A stretch of 64,000 nt of DNA from Cellulosimicrobium sp. CUA-896 (GTDB lineage Bacteria; Actinomycetota; Actinomycetes; Actinomycetales; Cellulomonadaceae), in assembly GCF_001942335.1 (NCBI RefSeq), contig NZ_MKKH01000007.1, positions 1-64,000 of the forward strand, in the 5' to 3' direction. The position numbers and the translations under genes were made by a program. This document shows positions 28,605-38,027 of the stretch, one piece after another (the first letter of the stretch is position 1; the number at the start of each line of letters is the position of its first letter). The notes under the pieces were generated by a model, which saw only the letters and a list, made by a program, of their open reading frames with translations, did no database searches and had not been told where the DNA came from.

Positions 28605-29354
28605 GTGAGTACCGAGGCGACCCCGGCGGCGTCGCGCGGGCGACGCCTGCGCGCGTCCCTGTCGGTCGCGTTCGTGCTGGTCCTCGCGGGTCTGCTCTTC
28701 ACCGCGAACGCGCGTCTGGCCCAGGGCGAGGAGAGCCGCGACCCCGAGAACCTCGCGCAGCTCGTCGACCGTGAGTCGCAGCGCAACGCCGAGCTCGCGA
28801 GCCAGGTGGACGCCCTGGACGACGAGATCGCGCGCCTGTCCGCCACCGCCCCGGCGGTCCCCGGGGTCGACGAGGACCTCGAGCGGCGCTCGGCGGTCGC
28901 CGCCGGGACCGTGGCCGTGACCGGGCCAGGCGTGTCCGTGATGCTCGACGACGCCCCCCAGGACGGCACCTACCCGGCGTCGATCCGGCCCGACGACCTG
29001 GTCGTGCACCAGCAGGACATCCAGGCCGTGGTCAACGCCCTGTGGGCCGGCGGCGCCGAGGCGATGACCCTCCAGGGCCAGCGCGTCACCGCGACGTCCG
29101 CGTTCCGCTGCGCCGGCAACATCCTCCTGCTCCACGGCCGCGTGTACTCCCCGCCCTACGTCATCGAGGCGGTCGGCGACCAGGACCGCCTCCAGGCCGC
29201 GCTGGACCGCTCGGAGCGGGTCGACGTCTACCAGCAGTACGTCGACGCGGTGAACCTCGGCTGGGCCGTCGAGGAGCACGACCGCCTCGAGATGCCGCGC
29301 TACGAGGGCTCGCTCGAGCTCGAGTACGCGCGCACCGCCACGGTGGCCTCGTGA
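28605..29354 (+). CDS. DUF881 protein
   Basis: Actinobacterial DUF881 protein of 249 residues with one N-terminal membrane anchor (LSVAFVLVLAGLLFTANA), a coiled-coil stretch (VDRESQRNAELASQVDALDDEI) and the extracytoplasmic DUF881 domain (VAVTGPGVSVMLDDAP, LWAGGAEAMTLQGQRVTA, CAGNILLLHGRVYSPPYVIEA). GTG 28605 follows a strong AAGGGAGG. It is the first gene of a plus-strand run with sortase E and the small membrane protein; stop and next start overlap as GTGA. The family is linked by location to division and sortase genes, but its function is unknown. Confidence 0.9.
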   Translation: MSTEATPAASRGRRLRASLSVAFVLVLAGLLFTANARLAQGEESRDPENLAQLVDRESQRNAELASQVDALDDEIARLSATAPAVPGVDEDLERRSAVAAGTVAVTGPGVSVMLDDAPQDGTYPASIRPDDLVVHQQDIQAVVNALWAGGAEAMTLQGQRVTATSAFRCAGNILLLHGRVYSPPYVIEAVGDQDRLQAALDRSERVDVYQQYVDAVNLGWAVEEHDRLEMPRYEGSLELEYARTATVAS

Positions 29355-30130
29355 CCACCGCGCCGCCGGTCCCGGTGCGCCACCGCGCCGCGCGCGCCGG
29401 CGGACGCGGCGGCCCGGTCGCCACAGCTGTCGGCGTGGTCGGCGAGCTGCTCATCACGCTGGGGGTGCTGCTCGGGCTCTACGTGGTGTGGCAGCTGTGG
29501 TGGACCGACGTCATCGCCGAACGCGACCAGGCGCAGGTGCTCGAGCAGCTCGACGCGCCGGCCCCCGACCCGGCGGACGTCGCGGTCGAGGTCCGCCGAG
29601 ACGCGCCCCCGGTCGTGGCGCCCCCCGCGGCACAGGAGGTCTTCGGCACGCTCCACGTGCCGCGCTGGGACGACGCCGTGATCCCGCTCGCCGAGGGCAC
29701 GGACAAGCGTGCGGTCCTCGACCGGGCGATGGCGGGCCACTACCCCGAGACGGTCATGCCGGGCGACGTCGGCAACTTCTCCGTGGCCGGCCACCGCATG
29801 ACCTACGGCGCGGTGTTCCACCGCGCGGAGGAGCTGCAGACGGGCGACCCGCTCGTCGTCGAGGCGGCCGGCACGTGGTACGTCTACCGGGTCACCGAGG
29901 CACGGGTCGTCCAGCCCGACGCGGTCGAGGCCGTCGCGCCCGTGCCGTGGCAGCCGGGCGTCGAGCCGACCGAGCGGTCCCTCACGCTCACCACGTGCCA
30001 CCCCATCGGGCTCAACTCGCTCCGGGAGCGGTACATCGTCAACGCCGTGCTGGACTACTGGCTCCCCGTCGAGGAGGGCACGCCGCCCGACCTCGTGGGC
30101 CAGGCCGCACCGGAGCAGGGAGGCGCGTGA
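29351..30130 (+). CDS. srtE: class E sortase
   Basis: Sortase transpeptidase, 259 residues, anchoring proteins with an LAXTG signal to the wall in high-GC Gram-positives. It has a basic N-terminus, a membrane helix (VGELLITLGVLLGLYVVWQLWW, about 27-50), and the sortase domain from about 95. The catalytic set is visible: His in SVAGHRMTYGAVF (with the class E TYG feature), Cys in LTLTTCHPIG and Arg in LRERYIVNAVL. Start GTG 29351 overlaps the DUF881 stop. The LASTG protein at 16544-18118 is a candidate substrate in this same window. Confidence 0.94.
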   Translation: MTTAPPVPVRHRAARAGGRGGPVATAVGVVGELLITLGVLLGLYVVWQLWWTDVIAERDQAQVLEQLDAPAPDPADVAVEVRRDAPPVVAPPAAQEVFGTLHVPRWDDAVIPLAEGTDKRAVLDRAMAGHYPETVMPGDVGNFSVAGHRMTYGAVFHRAEELQTGDPLVVEAAGTWYVYRVTEARVVQPDAVEAVAPVPWQPGVEPTERSLTLTTCHPIGLNSLRERYIVNAVLDYWLPVEEGTPPDLVGQAAPEQGGA

Positions 30131-30356
30131 TGTACGGAGCCCTGTGGCGGGCGCTGCCCGGGCCGGCGTGGGTCCGCGCGCTCATGCTCGTCGTGCTCGC
30201 GGCGGCCGTGGTGCTCGCGTGCTTCGAGTGGTTGTTCCCGGTCGTCGCGGAGCACATGCCGTTCAACGACCCCAACGTCCAGACGGGTACACGGGTGCCC
30301 TGTCCACCGTCCCTGCCGCCCACGGCGCAGCCGAGCTCCCGGAGGTGCTGGCATGA
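30130..30356 (+). CDS. small single-helix membrane protein; one frameshift
   Basis: A gene of about 75 codons, with ATG 30130 sharing a base with the sortase stop. It begins MYGALWRALPGPAWVRALML; a membrane helix (about 17-40) is followed by EWLFPVVAEHMPFNDPNV. In its own frame it runs on through unrelated sequence, but adding one G to CAGACGGGTACACGG (near 30285) gives TGYTGALSTVPAAHGAAELP and a stop that overlaps the next gene start as ATGA. That tidy overlap supports the correction. Small proteins with this LWRALPGP start are common after srtE in actinobacteria; function unknown. Confidence 0.75.
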
Positions 30357-31003
30357 CGCGCATCCTCGTCGTCGACAACTACGACTCCTTCGTCTACACG
30401 ATCGTCGGGTACCTCGACCAGCTCGGGGCCGAGACCGTCGTCGTGCGCAACGACGCCGTCCCCGAGCCCGGCGCGGACGGCGTGTACCGCGACGCCGACG
30501 GCGTGGCGTTCGACGGCGTCCTCGTCTCCCCCGGGCCGGGTACCCCGCAGGAGGCCGGGCAGAGCGAGCACGTGATCCGCACGTGCGCGACGTCGAGCAC
30601 CCCGCTGCTCGGGGTGTGCCTCGGCCACCAGGCGCTCGCCGAGGTGTTCGGCGCGACGGTGACGCACGCGCCGGAGCTCATGCACGGCAAGACGAGCCTC
30701 GTCGAGCACCACGGCGCCGGTGTCATGGCGGGTCTCGGCGCGCCGTTCACGGCGACGCGCTACCACTCGCTCGCTGTGGTGCGCGACACCGTGCCCGCCG
30801 AGCTCGTCGTCACCGCCGAGACCGCCGGGGGTGTCGTGATGGGTCTGCAGCACCGTGAGCTGCCGCTGCACGGGGTCCAGTTCCACCCCGAGTCCGTGCT
30901 CACCGAGGGCGGGCACCGGCTCCTCGCGAACTGGCTCGAGGCGTGCGGGCTCGAGGGCGCCGTCGAGCGCTCGGCGGGCATGGCGCCGCTCGTGCGGCAG
31001 TAG
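30353..31003 (+). CDS. glutamine amidotransferase (anthranilate/aminodeoxychorismate synthase component II)
   Basis: A class I glutamine amidotransferase, 216 residues, feeding ammonia to a chorismate-using partner (trpE or pabB type, not in this window). Signatures: VVDNYDSFVYT at the start, SPGPGTPQEAG, nucleophile Cys in GVCLGHQAL, YHSLAV, and the His-Glu pair in HGVQFHPESVLT. The location after sortase E and before pknB is the usual actinobacterial one, where the gene is variously called trpG or pabA. Which pathway it serves cannot be told from the sequence. Confidence 0.92.
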   Translation: MTRILVVDNYDSFVYTIVGYLDQLGAETVVVRNDAVPEPGADGVYRDADGVAFDGVLVSPGPGTPQEAGQSEHVIRTCATSSTPLLGVCLGHQALAEVFGATVTHAPELMHGKTSLVEHHGAGVMAGLGAPFTATRYHSLAVVRDTVPAELVVTAETAGGVVMGLQHRELPLHGVQFHPESVLTEGGHRLLANWLEACGLEGAVERSAGMAPLVRQ

Positions 31004-31058
31004 CACCCGCCACGGCGAGCCTGCGCGGCGCGGAATCTCACGTCCCTGGACGACGACG

Positions 31059-31084
31059 GCCGCTCACCCTTCCGGGTGAGCGGC
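31059..31084. terminator. bidirectional terminator between pabA/trpG and pknB
   Basis: An 11-bp stem built on CGCTCACCC/GGGTGAGCG with a TTCC tetraloop lies between two converging genes. Confidence 0.88.
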
Positions 31085-31127
31085 GTCGTGCGTGGTGCAG
31101 TCGTGCGTGGTGCAGGGGGGCGGGACG

Positions 31128-33196
31128 TCAGCCGTCGTTCCCGCCTCCGTTGTCGCCGCCCGGACCGCCGCCGTTGTTGTTCCCGCCGCCATCGTCCTGG
31201 CCGTTGCCGTTGCTCGGTCCAGGACCGGTGGAGACGATGAGGGAGACGTTCGTCCCGACCTCGACCTCCGTGCCGCCGCCCGGGTCGGAGCCGATGACGG
31301 TGCCGGCGGGCCACTGGTCGGACGCCTGCGTCTGCCGCTGGCCCCGGTTCAGCTGGGCGCCGTTGAGCGCTTCCACGGCCTGGTCCTCGGTCATCCCCGC
31401 GAGGTTGGTCGGGACCCGCGTCGTCTCCGTCGCGGGCGGGATCGCGACCACGATTGTCACGTCGGAGCCCTGCTGGACACTGCCCGGGTTGGGACGCTGC
31501 GAGAGCACGGTGCCCTCGGCCTCGTCCGACTCGGTCTCCTCGATGACCGGGTTGAGCCCGAGGTCGCGGACGGTCTGCTCGGCCTCCTGACGGTTCATCG
31601 ACGTGAGGTCGGGCAGCTCGACGCGGCCGCTCGAGATGAACAGCGTGACGGCGGAGCCGGCGGCCACGCTCTGGTTCGCGGCGGGCTCCGTGCGGGTCAC
31701 GACGTCCTGCTCGACCGTCGCGGAGTCCTCGGGCGTGACGTTGCCGACCTCGAGACCGGCATCGGCCAGCGCCTGGCGGGCCTCGTCCTGCGTCAGGCCG
31801 GCGAGCTCGGGCACCTGCACGCTGTCCGGTCCGGTGGAGAACCACACGTCGACGGTCTCGCCGGGCTTGACCTCCTCGCCGCCGGCCGGGCTCTGGCGGA
31901 CGAACTGGCCCTCGGGGACCGCGTCGCTCTGCTCGAGCAGCGGGTTGAACTCGAGGTCCACGCCCTCGAAGAGCGCGCGCGCCTCGTCCTCGGTCATGCC
32001 CTCCTGGACGGTCGGCACCTCGACGGTCTCGGGCTCCGCCGGAGGGCGGTTGAGCAGCAGGATCGTGGCGATCGCGGCGAGGGCGAGCACGCCGACCGCG
32101 ATGAGCGTCCACATGAGGCCCTTGCGGCTCTTCTTCTCCTCCTCCGGGTCGCCGGGTCCCTCGCCGTTCGGCGGGACGGCGGGCGCCGCGGTGGTCGCCC
32201 AGGGCGACGGCGGTCCGGCGGGGCTCATGACCTGCGTCGCGGACTCGACCATCGTCGGCCGCATGTCCGCGGCCGCGACGCCTGCGCCGAGCCCGGCGGC
32301 CGCCGCGGCGACGCCGAGCGCCGGCGCGGTGATGGAGCCGCCGCGCACGGCGTTCTCGAGGTCGGAGCGGAACTCGGCGGCGCTCGAGTAGCGCTCGTCG
32401 CGGTCCTTCGCGAGGGCCTTGAGCGTGATGCGGTCGAGCACCTCGGGGACGTCCGGCGCGACCGCGCTCGGGGTCGCGGGCGCCTCACGCACGTGCTGGT
32501 ACGCGACGGCGACGGGCGAGTCGCCGATGAACGGCGGCCGGCCGGTGAGGAGCTCGTACAGCAGGCAGCCGGTCGAGTACAGGTCGCTGCGGGCGTCGAC
32601 GGTCTCCCCGCGCGCCTGCTCGGGCGAGAGGTACTGCGCGGTCCCGATGACGGCCTGGGTCTGCGTCATGGTCGCCGCGGAGTCCGCGACGGCGCGCGCG
32701 ATGCCGAAGTCCATGACCTTGACCGCGCCCGTGGGCGTGATCATGACGTTCGCGGGCTTGATGTCGCGGTGCACGATGCCCGCGTGGTGGGAGTACTCGA
32801 GCGCCGCGAGCACGCCCGCGGTGATCTCGACGGCCTCGTCGATCGGCACGGCCTGCCCGTCGCGCAGGATGTCGCGGACGGTGTGGCCCTCGACGTACTC
32901 CATGACGATGAACGGGACGTGCACGGACGCGCCTGCGTGTCGGTGTGCACGTCCTCGCCCGTGTCGTAGACGGCGACGATGGCGGGGTGGTTCAGCGAGG
33001 CGGCCGCCTGGGCCTCACGACGGAAGCGGGCGAGGAACGACGGGTCGCGGGCGAGGTCGGAGCGCAGGATCTTGATCGCCACGGTGCGACCCAGGCGGGT
33101 GTCGTGCCCGATGTGCACCTCGGCCATGCCGCCGCGGCCGATGAGCTCACCGACCTCGTAGCGTCCGGCAAGCACTCGGGGAGCGTTGTCCACCAC
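31128..33196 (-). CDS. pknB: PASTA-domain Ser/Thr protein kinase PknB; one frameshift
   Basis: Membrane kinase controlling growth and division. Corrected length is about 689 residues. Kinase domain (about 10-270): GRGGMAEVHIG glycine loop, VAIKIL lysine, catalytic loop VHRDIKPANVM and KVMDFGIAR. A linker and one membrane helix (GLMWTLIAVGVLALAAIATILLL) lead to four extracellular PASTA repeats (starting VEVPTV, VQVPEL, VELPDL, RVPTNL) and a Gly/Asn tail. The frame breaks near 32932, where CAGGCGCG should be CAGGGCGCG (TQGASVHVPF). GTG 33196 follows AAGGA. PASTA repeats bind muropeptides or uncrosslinked wall in the family. Confidence 0.94.
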
Positions 33197-33323
33197 TCAT
33201 TCGTCCTTCGGTGTCGTCGGAGCCGCGGGCGCGTCCGCACGCGGCACATCTGGCGCAATCATCCCACCCACGGGGGTCCCCACGGGCGGTCCAGGCAACG
33301 ATGTCGTCACGATGTCACCCCGG

Positions 33324-34933
33324 TCACCCCACCACCGCGGTCGCGGTCGCGGCCCTCTCGGCCAGCACGGGGGCGAGCGACCCCGCGGAGTCGTCCGTAC
33401 CGCCCCCGCCGGTGACGATGGTGGTGACGAGGACGACGAGCAGCAGCCCCAGCAGGGCGACGAGCGGCCACGTCATGCCGCGGGGGATCCCGCCGAGCCG
33501 CTGACCGGTGGTGGTCGACGTGCGGCGGGCGTTCGCGGAGCGCCCGGGCGTCTCCTGCGCCTGGCGCCGCATCTCGGCCCGCGTCGCCGGCGCCCTGGAC
33601 GCTGTGCCCGACGACGCCCGCTCCCCCGCGCCCGGCCGGTCCTGGCGCGCGTGGTCCGCGGGATCACCGCCACGCGCGGAGGTCGTCGTGCGACCCGCCA
33701 CGCGCTGGCCCGACGACGGTCGGTGCCCGCGCGTCGCACCGTGCATCTCGCGGCGCGGCGGGTAGGCGCGCGGCAGCGACCCGTCGCTCGACGCCGCGTC
33801 CTCCGCTCGCGCGGCGCCCGCGGCACCGGACGGGCGCTCCCACGGCAGGGCCGGTCCTGCGGACGGGCGTGGCGTCGCCGGGGTGGACCGTGCGGCGGTG
33901 CCGTCGCCACCACGGTCGCCGTCGTCGGCGTCGCGGACCGTCGTCGGGATGACGATCGGGGTGATGACCGGGGCGACGTCCTCGTACGGGCCGTGCTGCG
34001 GCGTCGCGGGAGCGGGCACGTCGTCGGACGGCGTCGCGTCGGGCTCTGCCTCGGCGCGCGCGCGACGGGCACGGCGCGTGGGCGCCGCGACGCGCGCCGA
34101 CCAGGGGTCGGTCGCGAGCCGCCCGGCGATCTCGTCGAGCGCCTGGGCGAGGGCGGCGGCGTCCGCGGTCGGGCGGAGGGCTCCTTGGCGAGCATCGCCA
34201 TGATGAGGTCGGCCAGCTCGGAGTCCACGGACGGCGGCAGGGGCGGCACGGGCTCGTTGACGTGCGCGACGGCGATGTCCACCGGTGTCGACCCGGTGAA
34301 GGGCCGGTTCCCGACGACGGACTCGTACGCGACGATGCCGAGCGCGTAGACGTCGGACGCGCCCGTCGCGGCCTGGCCGACGGCCTGCTCGGGCGACAGG
34401 TACTGCGCGGTGCCCATGACCATCCCGGTCGCCGTCATCGGCACCTGGTTGGCCGCGAGAGATACGCCGAAGTCGGTGATCTTCACGACGCCCGCGCGGT
34501 CGATGAGGATGTTGCCCGGCTTGACGTCGCGGTGCACCACCCCGGCGACGTGCGCCGCGTGCAGGGCGCGCGCCGTCTGGGACAGGATCGGCAGGAGCCG
34601 CAGCGGCGGGAGCACGGGCTCGCGCTCGAGCAGGTCGGCCATCGGCTCGCCGACGACGAGCTCCATGACGAGGTAGCCGGACCGCTCCTGCTCGCCGTAG
34701 TCGTACATCTGCGCGATGTTCGGGTGCGACAGCGCCGCGCTGTTGCGCGCCTCGGTGCGCAGGCGGTTGAGGAAGTCCTCGTTGCCCGCGTACTCCGAGC
34801 GCAGCACCTTGACCGCGACCTCGCGGCCCAGCGCGTCGTCGGCCGCGACCCACACCTCCCCCATCCCGCCGACGGCGATGCGCCGCACGAGGTGGTACCG
34901 GTTGCCGAGGCGCAGCCCTCGTGCGGGCTTCAT
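33324..34933 (-). CDS. pknA: Ser/Thr protein kinase PknA; one frameshift
   Basis: Second kinase of the cluster, about 536 residues after correction. The kinase domain has VGGMGEVWVA, VAVKVL, VHRDVKPGNIL, KITDFGVS and GTAQYLSPEQA. A long disordered Arg/Ala/Pro/Ser-rich linker follows (about 285-470), and one membrane helix lies near the end (WPLVALLGLLLVVLVTTIV) with a short outside tail and no PASTA repeats. The frame breaks near 34172: GCCCGACCG should read GCCCGGACCG, giving EPSARTADAAALAQALDEI. ATG 34933 overlaps the pbpA stop as ATGA. In relatives PknA phosphorylates FtsZ, Wag31/DivIVA and other wall-growth proteins. Confidence 0.93.
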
Positions 34934-36393
34934 CGGTCGATCACCGCCTCCATCACGGCGCGCGCGATGGGCGCGGCGACCGCGCCGCCGGTGGCCTCGC
35001 TGCCGCTGGAGCCGCCGTTCTCCACGATGACGGCGACGGCGACCTGCGGGTCGTCGGCCGGTGCGAAGCTCGTGAACCAGGCGTGCGGTGCCTTGGCGGG
35101 GTCGTTCTCCGCGGTGCCCGTCTTGCCCGCGACCTGGATGCCGGGCATCTGGGCCGCGGTCCCGGAGCCGTTCTGCACGACGCCGACCATCATCTGGGTG
35201 AGCTGCTCGGCGGTGGACGGCGACACGGCGGTGCTGAGGCGCTGCGGGTCGCGCTGCTGGACCACGTCGAGGTCGGGGTCGCGGATCGTGTCGACCGTGT
35301 ACGGCTCCATGAGCACGCCGTCGTTCGCGATCGCCGCGGAGACCATCGCCATCTGCAGCGGCGTGACGCGCACGTCGCCCTGGCCGATCCCGGCGCGGGC
35401 GAGCCCGTCGGGCGTCGCCTCCTCCGAGGTCGGGAAGTGGCTCGCGGTGACGTCCATGGGGATGGCGAGCGAGTCGTCGTCGAAGCCGAAGGCCTCCGCC
35501 TGGTCGCGCATCGCGTCGGCACCGAGCGTCACGGCGAGGTCCGCGAACGCGGTGTTGCACGAGATGCGCAGCGCGTCGGCGAGCGTCATCTCGCCCGTCG
35601 GTGAGCAGCGGATGCCGCCGAAGTTGCTCATGGTCTCGGTGGACTGCGGGTACTGGTAGACGTCCGGTGCCGGCACGACGGACTCCGCCGTGTACTGCCC
35701 GCTCTCGATCGCGGCGGCCGCCGTGACGAGCTTGAACGTCGACCCCGGCGGGTACGTGTTCCCGCGGATCGCCCGGTTGCTCATCGGGTTGCCCTCGGCG
35801 TTCGTCAGCTCCTGGAACGCCGCGCTGGCCGCGGCCGTGTCGTGCGAGGCCAGCGCGTTCGGGTCGAAGCTCGGCTTGGACACGAGGGCGAGCACGCGCC
35901 CGGTGCCCGGCTCGAGCGCGACGACGGCGCCGCGCTGGTCGCCCAGCGCGTCCCACGCCGCCTGCTGCGCCGCCGGGTCGATCGTGAGCTCGACGGAGGC
36001 GCCCTGGGGCTGCTCGCCGGTGAACAGCGCGCTGAGGCGCTCCATCCACAGCGAGCTCGCCTCGCCGTTGAGGAACTCGTTCTCGGCGCGCTCGATCTCC
36101 GACGTCCCGTTGACCACGGAGAAGTAGCCCGTCACGGGGGCGTAGAGCGGGCCGTTGGCGTAGGCGCGCTGGAACCCGAACGGGTCGTCGACCGGGGACG
36201 ACGACGCGACCGCCTCGCCGGCGACGACGATCGGCCCGCGGTAGTTGCCGTACTCGCGGTAGATCGTGCGCACGTTGCGCGGGTCGTTGTTGAGCTGGTC
36301 GGCCTGGAACACCTGGATGTAGGTGGTCGAGACCATGAGCGCGAGGAACATGACGAGCACGACGCTCGCAACACGGCGCAGGGGGACGTTCAC
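34930..36393 (-). CDS. pbpA: class B penicillin-binding protein PbpA
   Basis: Transpeptidase that pairs with RodA/FtsW-type glycosyltransferases. 487 residues: short cytoplasmic start, signal-anchor helix (SVVLVMFLALMVSTTYI), dimerisation region, transpeptidase domain from about 160. Active-site motifs: SxxK in PPGSTFKLV, SxN in RISCNTAF and KTG in VAGKTGTAEN. The last residues (APIARAVMEAVI) match the family. GTG 36393 overlaps the rodA stop; the gene stop overlaps the pknA start, so the whole run is translationally coupled. Confidence 0.96.
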   Translation of the reverse strand: MNVPLRRVASVVLVMFLALMVSTTYIQVFQADQLNNDPRNVRTIYREYGNYRGPIVVAGEAVASSSPVDDPFGFQRAYANGPLYAPVTGYFSVVNGTSEIERAENEFLNGEASSLWMERLSALFTGEQPQGASVELTIDPAAQQAAWDALGDQRGAVVALEPGTGRVLALVSKPSFDPNALASHDTAAASAAFQELTNAEGNPMSNRAIRGNTYPPGSTFKLVTAAAAIESGQYTAESVVPAPDVYQYPQSTETMSNFGGIRCSPTGEMTLADALRISCNTAFADLAVTLGADAMRDQAEAFGFDDDSLAIPMDVTASHFPTSEEATPDGLARAGIGQGDVRVTPLQMAMVSAAIANDGVLMEPYTVDTIRDPDLDVVQQRDPQRLSTAVSPSTAEQLTQMMVGVVQNGSGTAAQMPGIQVAGKTGTAENDPAKAPHAWFTSFAPADDPQVAVAVIVENGGSSGSEATGGAVAAPIARAVMEAVIDR

Positions 36394-38027
36394 CGGGCAC
36401 CTCCCCACTGCTCGTCGTCGCGGGGGCGGCGCACGACCTCGGTGCGCGACTCGTCGGGCACGGGGTGCGGGTCGTCGGGACCCGGAGCACCGGGCGACCC
36501 GACCGCGGGCTGGACTCCCGTCGTCGCGCGCACGGGACCCGTGCCCGGGTGGGCGGTGCCGACCGTGGTGGGGGCGTCGTCGGGCGCCGCGCCGACGGGG
36601 ATCGCGCCGGTGCCCCCGACGACCGGGACGGGGTCGCTGTCGGTGCGCGTGCGGACGCCGCCCGCGGCGACCTGGCCGCGGACGGGCAGCGACGAGGGCC
36701 GGCGCGCGTTATCGCTGATGCGCAGGAGCAGGCCGACGACGATCCAGTTCGCGAGCAGCGACGACCCGCCCTGCGCGACGAAGGGCATGGTCAGGCCGGT
36801 GAGCGGGATGATGCGGGTGATGCCGCCGACGACGACGAAGAGCTGCCACGCCATGACGAACGCGAGGCCGCCCGCGAGGAGCTTGCCGAAGCCGTCGCGC
36901 ACGCCGACGGCGGTGCGCAGGCCGCGCTCCACGAGCACGAGGTAGCACAGCAGGATGCCGAGGAGACCGGTGAGCCCGAGCTCCTCGCCGAGCGAGGCGT
37001 AGATGAAGTCGGAGAACGCGTAGGGCACGAGGCGCGGGTAGCCCTCGCCCAGACCGGTGCCGAACAGGCCGCCGTTCGCCATGCCGTACAGGCCGCGCAC
37101 GAGCTGGCCGGAGCCGCCCGGGTCGCGGTCGAAGATCTCCGGCGCGAACGGGGTGAGCCACACGTCGACGCGCGCCTGGACGTGGCCGAACGTCGTGGCG
37201 GCCAGCACGGCCCCCGCCGCGAACAGCAGGAGGCCGATGACGACCCAGCTCACGCGCTCCGTCGCGATGTACAGCATCGCGACGAACAGGCCGAAGAACA
37301 GCAGCGACGTGCCGAGGTCGCGCTCGAAGACGAGGATCGCGAGCGACACGAGCCAGACGATGATGATCGGCCCGAGGTCGCGCAGACGCGGCAGCTGCAG
37401 CCCGAGCACCTTCGGCCCGGCGAGCGCGAGCGTGTCGCGGTTGGTCACGAGGTAGCCCGCGAAGAACACGGCGAACGCGATCTTGGCGAACTCGGCGGGC
37501 TGCAGCGACAGCCCGCCGACGCTGACCCAGATCTGCGCGCCGTTGATCCGCGTGCCGAGCCCCGGCACGAGCGGCAGCGCGACGAGCACGATGCCGGTGA
37601 TCATCGCCGTGTACGTGTAGCGGCGCAGGGTGCGGTGGTCACGCAGGAACCACACGACGAGGAACGCGCACACCATCCCGAGCGCCGTCCACTGGAGCTG
37701 TCGGGGCGCGAGGTCCTGTTCCCCGCCCGTGAGCTGCGACCCGAGGTCGAGCCGGAAGATCATCGCGAGGCCGATGCCGTTGAGCGCGACGGCGACGGGC
37801 AGGATCACCGGGTCCGCGAACGGCGCACGCAGGCGCAGCAGCACGTGGGCGGCGCCGGCGAGGACGATCATGCCGCCGGAGTAGAGGTAGAAGCGGCCGG
37901 GGAGCTCGCCGGTCATCTGCAGGCCGACGACCGCGTACGCCCCGATGCCGAGCGCGAGCGCGACGACGAGCAGGCCGAGCTCGACGCCGCGGCCGCGGCG
38001 CACGTCGGTGGTCTCCACCGTCGCCAT
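36390..38027 (-). CDS. rodA: RodA/FtsW-family peptidoglycan glycosyltransferase
   Basis: SEDS polymerase making glycan strands from lipid II. 545 residues with about 12 membrane helices. Family features include GTRINGAQIWVSVGGLSLQPAEFAKIA (catalytic-loop and substrate cavity region), FERDLGTSLLFFGLFVAML, and GEELGLTGLLGILLCYL near the end. A 90-residue Pro/Gly/Thr-rich cytoplasmic tail follows the last helix. ATG 38027 overlaps the pstP stop. Adjacent pbpA is its expected partner transpeptidase; regulation by the kinases in the same operon is inferred. Confidence 0.96.
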   Translation of the reverse strand: MATVETTDVRRGRGVELGLLVVALALGIGAYAVVGLQMTGELPGRFYLYSGGMIVLAGAAHVLLRLRAPFADPVILPVAVALNGIGLAMIFRLDLGSQLTGGEQDLAPRQLQWTALGMVCAFLVVWFLRDHRTLRRYTYTAMITGIVLVALPLVPGLGTRINGAQIWVSVGGLSLQPAEFAKIAFAVFFAGYLVTNRDTLALAGPKVLGLQLPRLRDLGPIIIVWLVSLAILVFERDLGTSLLFFGLFVAMLYIATERVSWVVIGLLLFAAGAVLAATTFGHVQARVDVWLTPFAPEIFDRDPGGSGQLVRGLYGMANGGLFGTGLGEGYPRLVPYAFSDFIYASLGEELGLTGLLGILLCYLVLVERGLRTAVGVRDGFGKLLAGGLAFVMAWQLFVVVGGITRIIPLTGLTMPFVAQGGSSLLANWIVVGLLLRISDNARRPSSLPVRGQVAAGGVRTRTDSDPVPVVGGTGAIPVGAAPDDAPTTVGTAHPGTGPVRATTGVQPAVGSPGAPGPDDPHPVPDESRTEVVRRPRDDEQWGGAR

